Assembly: GCA_026182355.1 (NCBI GenBank)
Contig: JAPFBL010000009.1
Coordinates: 496,001 to 560,000, forward strand
Reading direction: 5' to 3'
Length of the DNA stretch: 64,000 nt
Origin: Hermatobates lingyangjiaoensis
Lineage: Eukaryota > Arthropoda > Insecta > Hemiptera > Hermatobatidae
The notes under the pieces were generated by a model. That model was not told where the DNA came from, did no database searches, and was given only the letters and a program-made list of their open reading frames with translations. A program made the translations under genes and the position numbers. Below, piece after piece: positions 61,001 through 64,000 of this stretch. Numbering within the stretch: position 1 is the first letter of the stretch; each line of letters begins with the position of its first letter.

Positions 61001-63474
61001 CTACAAGAGAACATGGCTATTGTTCAAATAGCCAGTAGATTTCTTACATCGTTTACTTGACATCCTTCTACATTGAATATTAATGTAAAATTTTCAAATT
61101 TGAAACAGTAAAATACTCTTTTTTTCTCTGAAAAACTTCTTAAACAGCGAAGAAAATGTTGTTTTAAGGTGATTTGTTAATTAAAGATGTACGATAATTA
61201 CAGTTATTAATCTCTAAACGAAAGATTTCAATTTTGAATTATCTTTTACATTTTTGGTTTTTAACAGAATTATTATACTGGGAATTTTATGGCTTCTTAG
61301 TATTTAATAAGATCATTTTCCTTCCCCTTTGTCAAATAACATATATACGAATTTTTTTTTAATGAGTGTTATCATTTACCTGCACAATATTATTCCTCTT
61401 ACATCTCTTATAAGTCAATAATATATTTTCATTTTTCCATTAGAAACATCAATTTTATCTCAGTGGATTCGCTCAAAAAATTTCTAAGTCAATGTAAACA
61501 ATGTAAAAAAATACAAAAAATTCGACAAGTATAGCAGGTGATCTCTTAGTCTAGAATAAACAAACAGTTTTTATATCGTTATTGCTCTTTCCCGTAATTG
61601 AAACTTCAGGATTTTTTTTTTATGAATTGCTAATTGTTTGTTCCATTTTTGGTCAAAATTTCATTATTTTTTAACGAGCCGTTTAGCGTCAAAAAATCAT
61701 TTTCTGAAAACACAAATCGTACTCTAACGCCCCTTTAGCGAAAGTAATTTCAAAAAAAAAAAATCTCAACTCATTCTCCATATAATGCTCTATTTGTAGG
61801 CATAGTTTCATTCTTGTCCGTCAAACAGTATGACTTGTATCGCTCTCACAAGGTTTGAGATTGAATTATAAGTCAAAATTTTTACATTTTATTGAAAAAA
61901 AAATATTTCCTGTTGTCTTAAAATTCTGAATATATTTTTCGTTTGTTGCATTTGAAACCTCAAAGATAATGTCAAAATTTCAAAACTCTAGGGTTATCAG
62001 TTTAGGAGAAATAAATGTTTTAAAAAAAAACGGTTTTTGGCAAAAAAAGTGACTTTCCCATCATGCATAATTCTTCCCAAACAATAGGGATCTTCGTCTA
62101 AATGGGGCCCATTTTTGTGTAAAATATCAACTTGATCCATCAAAGATTCTGGACCGTAGCGTGGTAACAAGCAATGCTAACACACGCACCCACCCACCCA
62201 CCCACACACACACAGACATCATCGTAAAAACGTCATAAAACGACTTCTGGGACCTCAAAACATGTAATTCCGTCAATATCTCGAGATCGAATTTTTTCAC
62301 GATCACTATACTTTACTTATAGTAAAGTAAAAAGGTGCATAACAAAATTATTGACATGCTTCATAAATAATCTAAAAGACATTATTTTAAATAATGTAAA
62401 AAAAACTTAAAATTTTTAAAGTCGACATTCCATTTAATTAATGACCCAAAAAACTAAAAATCAGAATATACGAACCTCTGCATACAGTTGTGATTTTTTT
62501 TTAAATTACAGGAATTTAAAAACGAGAGAATATACAGCAAACGGGAATATTGTATGAACTGTTTGTTCTTTTCTGTTTTGCCATTATTAACAGGGAATAC
62601 ACTTAAATACTGATTTATAACGGAGTGTGGGTTAGGTTGCATTAGCAGTACCACAAAGGAACACACATAGGCCGAACATTGGACCTTTGTGGTAGCACAC
62701 AATCAACGTTCTACATTTTGCCTTACTCAACTGTTTTTAGTGTAGCGATCTTTAACAACTATCTGATGACGTACAAGCTGGGGACCGACAGCTTAACATC
62801 CTCCCCGAGATAATAAATAATAAATAATAATAATAATAATAATAATAATAAAGTGCTCAGATTTATTCATCTCCAGAGTGGGTGAGAGTGGTCCAGAGTG
62901 GGCATTGAACCCAGGACCTACAAGTCCAGAGGAGAACACGTTGCCACTGGGTTAACCAGTCTCCCTAACCGAGTGTAGATGCAATTTGTACTTGGCAGTT
63001 TTGCAACTATTAAAAAGCAAAACATTTCAATACTGATTGAATATTCGAGTGTAATTTTATCTTGACATTCATGAATCTAATCAGATAGAAAAAAAGAAAC
63101 ATCAAATAGGCTAATTCAGCAATAGGAGCTCTAGAGTCAGTTCATGTTATGGAAAAGATAAGAAGAGTTTTTAGTCACAATTTCTCAAATAAGAAAAGCG
63201 CTTCATGCATCCAACTATCCTAAAGTGCTAAGTGTTCTCATCACTTCCGCTGAGGTCATCTGCTCTCTCAATGTAGATTACTTCAAAATTATACTACTTG
63301 TATATCTGTATAGTAAATTACCTAATATATTAAGACAATTAACGTAGTTAAATCTTTTAAAAAAATTACCTGATAAGTTAATAAATCAGAGAAGTTATTT
63401 TTGTGAAAAGCTTGAAAATATTCACGCTCTTTCTCCTTGTTTATGGCTGAGAGGGGATCATCTGAACTAAGAAC
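39199..63474 (-). CDS. Large Ser/acid-rich protein with CxxC pairs, 11 exons, 5' end outside window
   Basis: Eleven minus-strand exons (63370-63474, 55528-55727, 54862-54930, 54087-54156, 52576-53509, 50903-51410, 49522-49588, 47859-47958, 42958-44606, 41121-41322, 39199-39245) join with matching phases into 3951 nt: 1316 residues plus stop. The first exon starts at an acceptor, so the start codon lies beyond the right edge or in an exon I missed. Seen in order (residues of the visible part): a charged helix (about 10-30); [20 protein letters not shown] and a helix (about 100-145); CSRC and CNHC pairs (about 160-200); an Arg/Gly/Ser/Pro-rich stretch; a helical block starting [18 protein letters not shown] (about 310-430); a basic helix with [14 protein letters not shown] (about 500-530); a run of six Asp; then about 650 disordered Ser/Glu/Lys-rich residues. 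I do not recognise the family. Composition suits a scaffold or centrosome/cytoskeleton-type protein, but that is a guess. Confidence 0.85.
39358..39429. repeat. Perfect 36-bp tandem duplication
   Basis: Two exact adjacent copies of a 36-bp unit starting TCTCCAGGAAGTGAAGAACA. It is recent, because no difference has accumulated. Intronic to the unnamed gene. Confidence 0.97.
39595..41000 (+). pseudogene. Non-LTR retrotransposon reverse transcriptase, decayed
   Basis: Broken plus-strand frames give [75 protein letters not shown] and [10 protein letters not shown]. The YADD catalytic box is at 40422-40433. A WTVASE..RRKAT..LEAK-like block marks the distal part. Frameshifts and stops throughout make it dead. 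It lies in a minus-strand intron between exons at 39.2 and 41.1 kb, antisense to the gene. Confidence 0.85.
41121..41322 (-). CDS. Unnamed minus-strand gene, penultimate exon
   Basis: Acceptor GTTTCAG, donor G|GTAAGT. Encodes [20 protein letters not shown], a short helix ([12 protein letters not shown]) and a Ser-rich acidic patch ([16 protein letters not shown]). Phase 0 to phase 1. Confidence 0.85.
41930..42745 (+). pseudogene. LINE remnant with Cys-rich end and (TAA)n tail
   Basis: GC-rich sequence, then a Cys-rich knuckle [16 protein letters not shown] typical of the end of I/R1/Jockey-type ORF2, degraded sequence, and a short (TAA)n tail at 42727-42745. No reverse transcriptase lies between, so it is internally deleted or a composite of two insertions. 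Sits in the intron between exons at 41.1 and 43.0 kb. Confidence 0.6.
42958..44606 (-). CDS. Unnamed minus-strand gene, 1649-bp disordered exon
   Basis: Acceptor TAATTTCAG, donor TCC|GTAAGT. About 550 residues, Ser/Glu/Lys/Asn-rich and mostly disordered. A Lys-rich cluster near the start ([14 protein letters not shown]) looks like a possible nuclear localisation signal. Short helices follow at [20 protein letters not shown] and [19 protein letters not shown]. Many Ser-Pro and Ser-Ser-Glu sites suggest phosphorylation. The long open minus-strand frame in AT-rich DNA is strong evidence of coding. Confidence 0.92.
44700..47850. other. Intron of the unnamed gene, mostly featureless
   Basis: Very AT-rich. 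Holds only the possible antisense exon at 46501-46612. Confidence 0.55.
46501..46612 (+). other. Possible exon antisense inside an intron
   Basis: A 112-bp, GC-richer block sits between a T-rich tract ending TTTTTAG and a GTAAAG donor, on the plus strand inside a minus-strand intron. The 5' part has stops in frame; an ATG near the end would give MSSLTKLKR. It resembles a first exon that is mostly 5' UTR. It could equally be a conserved noncoding element or chance. Confidence 0.2.
47859..47958 (-). CDS. Unnamed minus-strand gene, 100-bp acidic exon
   Basis: Acceptor TGATGACAG, donor AG|GTGCTA. Encodes [18 protein letters not shown], then [15 protein letters not shown]. Acidic and Ser-rich like the exon before it. 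Confidence 0.78.
49522..49588 (-). CDS. Unnamed minus-strand gene, 67-bp acidic exon
   Basis: Acceptor TTCCCTAG, donor AAG|GTATTA. Encodes [18 protein letters not shown] and ESSK. Phases match the neighbours on both sides. Confidence 0.8.
50530..50884. mobile_element. MITE beside a splice donor
   Basis: Left end GTATTTGACAGCATAGGCAT with AAAACGCACCCCTATTTCAG; right end reverse complemented gives GTATTTGATGGCTTATAAAA and AAAATCACCCTTCATTTCTG. These imperfect inverted termini bound about 355 bp. The right end lies only 12 bp from the intron donor of the 508-bp exon. Confidence 0.5.
50903..51410 (-). CDS. Unnamed minus-strand gene, 508-bp exon, basic helix then acidic run
   Basis: Acceptor TTTACAG, donor GA|GTAAGT. 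Encodes [18 protein letters not shown], then [15 protein letters not shown] and [20 protein letters not shown] (a predicted basic helix), then an Asn/Gln-rich stretch, six consecutive Asp, and a Ser/Glu tail. Reading starts well upstream of the internal Met because the frame is open back to the acceptor. Confidence 0.87.
51803..51995 (+). mobile_element. (TA)-bounded Penelope-like terminal repeat in an intron
   Basis: (TA)n, then a GC-richer block ending CACACCTCCTGATGACGACG, GGTCGAAATATCGATGTGAG, TCTTTCTGTGTGTTTCCTTC, and another long (TA)n. Same order of blocks as the copy at 3594-3751. Confidence 0.5.
52576..53509 (-). CDS. Unnamed minus-strand gene, 934-bp exon with two CxxC pairs
   Basis: Acceptor ATATTCCAG, donor G|GTGAGT. 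Begins [12 protein letters not shown], then CSRC and, about 35 residues on, CNHC. A low-complexity Arg/Gly/Ser/Pro segment follows, then Gln-rich sequence, and finally a compact helical block ([53 protein letters not shown]). GC-richer than its surroundings, as expected of coding sequence here. Could also serve as a first coding exon from its internal MEQ methionine. Confidence 0.88.
54087..54156 (-). CDS. Unnamed minus-strand gene, 70-bp exon
   Basis: Acceptor GTTCTTTCAG, donor CAA|GTGAGT. Encodes [19 protein letters not shown] and KPDQ, continuing the helix of the preceding exon. Confidence 0.8.
54862..54930 (-). CDS. Unnamed minus-strand gene, 69-bp exon
   Basis: Acceptor TTTTTACAG, donor CG|GTAAAT. 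Length is a multiple of three, so the flanking exons would also join in phase without it (cassette-capable). Encodes [18 protein letters not shown] and four more residues; its codon content looks real. Confidence 0.75.
55528..55727 (-). CDS. Unnamed minus-strand gene, exon 2 of those seen
   Basis: Acceptor GTTGCAG, donor AG|GTATTT. Encodes [17 protein letters not shown], a Leu/Arg/Gln helix ([14 protein letters not shown]) and a Ser/Pro end. The intron to its right, 7.6 kb, holds two helentron-like elements. Confidence 0.82.
55993..56186. repeat. Tandem repeat, about 50-60 bp unit, four copies
   Basis: Each unit holds AAATTTGAAGAAACCATGAC or a close variant, followed by a T-rich stretch ending TTTTTACCCATT or TTTTTGCCC. 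The four units differ by small indels. In the large intron of the unnamed gene. Confidence 0.8.
56700..58379 (-). mobile_element. Helentron-like nonautonomous element, copy 2
   Basis: Opposite orientation to copy 1 and collinear with it throughout. Begins TCTGGAGTGGCCTACACTCT and ends CTTTACTTATAGTAAAGT. It is longer (1.68 kb), mainly because the CCCA array has grown to about 19 units (58176-58253). Lies in the 7.6-kb intron of the unnamed gene. Confidence 0.6.
58176..58253. repeat. (CCCA)n / (TGGG)n microsatellite
   Basis: About 19 near-perfect CCCA units with one CTCA interruption, inside helentron-like copy 2. The minus strand has G triplets every four bases, a G-quadruplex-capable pattern. 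Confidence 0.95.
58727..59045 (+). pseudogene. LINE ORF2 C-terminal fragment
   Basis: Plus-strand translation reads [31 protein letters not shown], and a decayed [15 protein letters not shown] segment. This resembles the C-terminal Cys-His region of RNase H-bearing LINEs. Stops are present. No longer element is visible. Confidence 0.45.
59280..59745 (+). other. Unrecognised coding-like sequence with poly-G tract
   Basis: An open stretch translates as [20 protein letters not shown], then [20 protein letters not shown], and ends in a run of 23 G (59674-59696) that reads as poly-Gly. GC-richer than its surroundings. It may belong with the LINE fragment just upstream; no family recognised. Confidence 0.25.
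59674..59696. repeat. 23-bp homopolymer of G
   Basis: An uninterrupted G run in AT-rich DNA. Length should be treated with caution, as sequencing often miscounts such runs. Confidence 0.9.
60623..60646. repeat. Perfect 24-bp palindrome
   Basis: ACTCAATGTTCA followed at once by its exact reverse complement, with no spacer. Intronic, 62 bp from helentron-like copy 3. Confidence 0.9.
60708..62328 (-). mobile_element. Helentron-like nonautonomous element, copy 3
   Basis: Same ends and order as copy 2 and in direct orientation to it, 2.3 kb further right in the same intron. CCCA array short (62187-62205). Point differences from copy 2 are scattered and few, so all three copies are fairly recent. 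Confidence 0.6.
62630..62966 (-). mobile_element. tRNA-derived SINE, copy 5, with internal (TAA)n
   Basis: Minus-strand copy: head GGTTAACCCAGTGGCAACGT, B-box-like GGGTTCAATGCCC, tail with the GGTCCAATGTTCGGCCTATG block ending CAACCTAACC. A (TAA)n array of about 40 bp interrupts the body at 62812-62850. Confidence 0.82.
63370..63474 (-). CDS. Unnamed minus-strand gene, most upstream exon seen
   Basis: Acceptor GGATGTAG, donor CAG|GTAATT, 35 whole codons, phase 0 at both ends. Encodes [20 protein letters not shown] and a further 15 residues ending LLTYQ. Open upstream, so this is an internal exon. Confidence 0.72.
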
Positions 63475-63520
63475 CTACATCCGAGGCTTTGTTTTGAAAA
63501 TCACATACTTTGGTTAGAGT

Positions 63521-63850
63521 CAGAGGTTCTTAACCTTTTGGGGGTACCGAACCCCACCAGTTTCGTAAGCGCATTCATCAAACCCTTCTTTAGTGAAAAA
63601 TAAAATATGATTTTTTTCAAATTCAAGTCATAGGAGTATGTTTTTTTTATGTTCCAAAAAATGAACCGTGCATTAATATTATCTTGTTCAAAGAACAAAA
63701 CCAACACAATTCATGAAATCACAACAAATTACATACGTGCAAATCAGTGTGACTTTTGCTGTTGACCTCCTTGGCGGAGGCTCCGCCGAAACCCTGAGAC
63801 CAACTCTTCGAACCCCTAGGGTTCGATCGAACACAGGTTAAGAACCACTG
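63521..63850. mobile_element. hAT-type MITE with exact 8-bp target duplication
   Basis: Termini CAGAGGTTCTTAACC and GGTTAAGAACCACTG are near-perfect inverted repeats. GGTTAGAG is present exactly at 63512-63519 and 63851-63858 (one extra T at the left junction). The inner sequence has GGGGTACCGAACCCC and AACCCCTAGGGTTCGATCG palindromes. No transposase. Lies just upstream of the first visible exon of the minus-strand gene. Confidence 0.85.
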
Positions 63851-64000
63851 GGTTAGAGATTGAGTAAAATACTATTAACGGAATAATTTCGTTTGTAACA
63901 ATCTAATTATATTATGGCTGTATTGTTATGAAGTTCCTGATCTGATTGTGAGCACCAGGTTCAAGAACGTCTTTAATCTTGAATCTGTTTTTCTTTCTTT

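Noticed and set aside
62812..62850. (TAA)n array read as an I-element tail
   Set aside because: It lies in the middle of a SINE body, not at a LINE 3' end, so it is a plain microsatellite.
1..64000. CRISPR arrays, bacterial operons or phage genes
   Set aside because: Spliced genes, animal transposons and the absence of any prokaryotic gene layout rule these out.

Overview
This is eukaryotic, almost certainly animal, nuclear DNA. It is AT-rich (roughly 70% by eye), its genes are split by GT-AG introns of 0.1-7.6 kb, and it is full of decayed mobile elements: mariner, hAT, piggyBac-type MITEs, Penelope-like, RNase H-bearing LINEs, and a tRNA-derived SINE family ending in AACCTAACCTAA. An arthropod, perhaps a chelicerate, is my best guess from this repeat mix; the species is not recognised and that placement is inference.

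Layout. Bases 1-13.4 kb carry no convincing host gene. They hold a SINE, a 101-bp-arm inverted repeat, Penelope-like debris, foldback MITEs, a 180-bp direct-repeat pair and a mariner pseudogene. An intact, intronless PDRG1 gene lies at 13458-13853 (+). From 13.9 to 22.8 kb come a TTAA-bounded MITE, a piggyBac-type MITE with Penelope-like terminal repeats nested in its (TA)n tract, and GC-rich LINE-like sequence. POLR3C, the RPC3 subunit of RNA polymerase III, spans 22849-36710 (+). I rebuilt it as nine exons with matching splice phases (510 residues). Its introns hold two SINEs, an RNase H-type LINE remnant, and a hAT-like element containing a 1.6-kb helentron-like element.

A convergent gene on the minus strand runs from 63474, where it is open toward the right edge, to a stop at 39199. 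Eleven exons with fully compatible phases encode at least 1316 residues of a largely disordered, Ser- and acid-rich protein with two CxxC pairs and short helical segments. I could not name it. Its introns hold a reverse transcriptase pseudogene, other LINE pieces, and two more copies of the helentron-like element.

POLR3C (polymerase III subunit) and PDRG1 (prefoldin-like subunit of a polymerase-assembly chaperone) are both linked to RNA polymerase biology, but their proximity may be chance. The signals most worth following are: the repeated CTGANGA-N-stem-GAAA motif in Penelope-like and foldback repeats, which resembles a hammerhead ribozyme core; the 3'-tail homology between the SINE family and the LINE in a POLR3C intron; the three-copy helentron-like element with an expanding CCCA array; and the unnamed 1316-residue protein.
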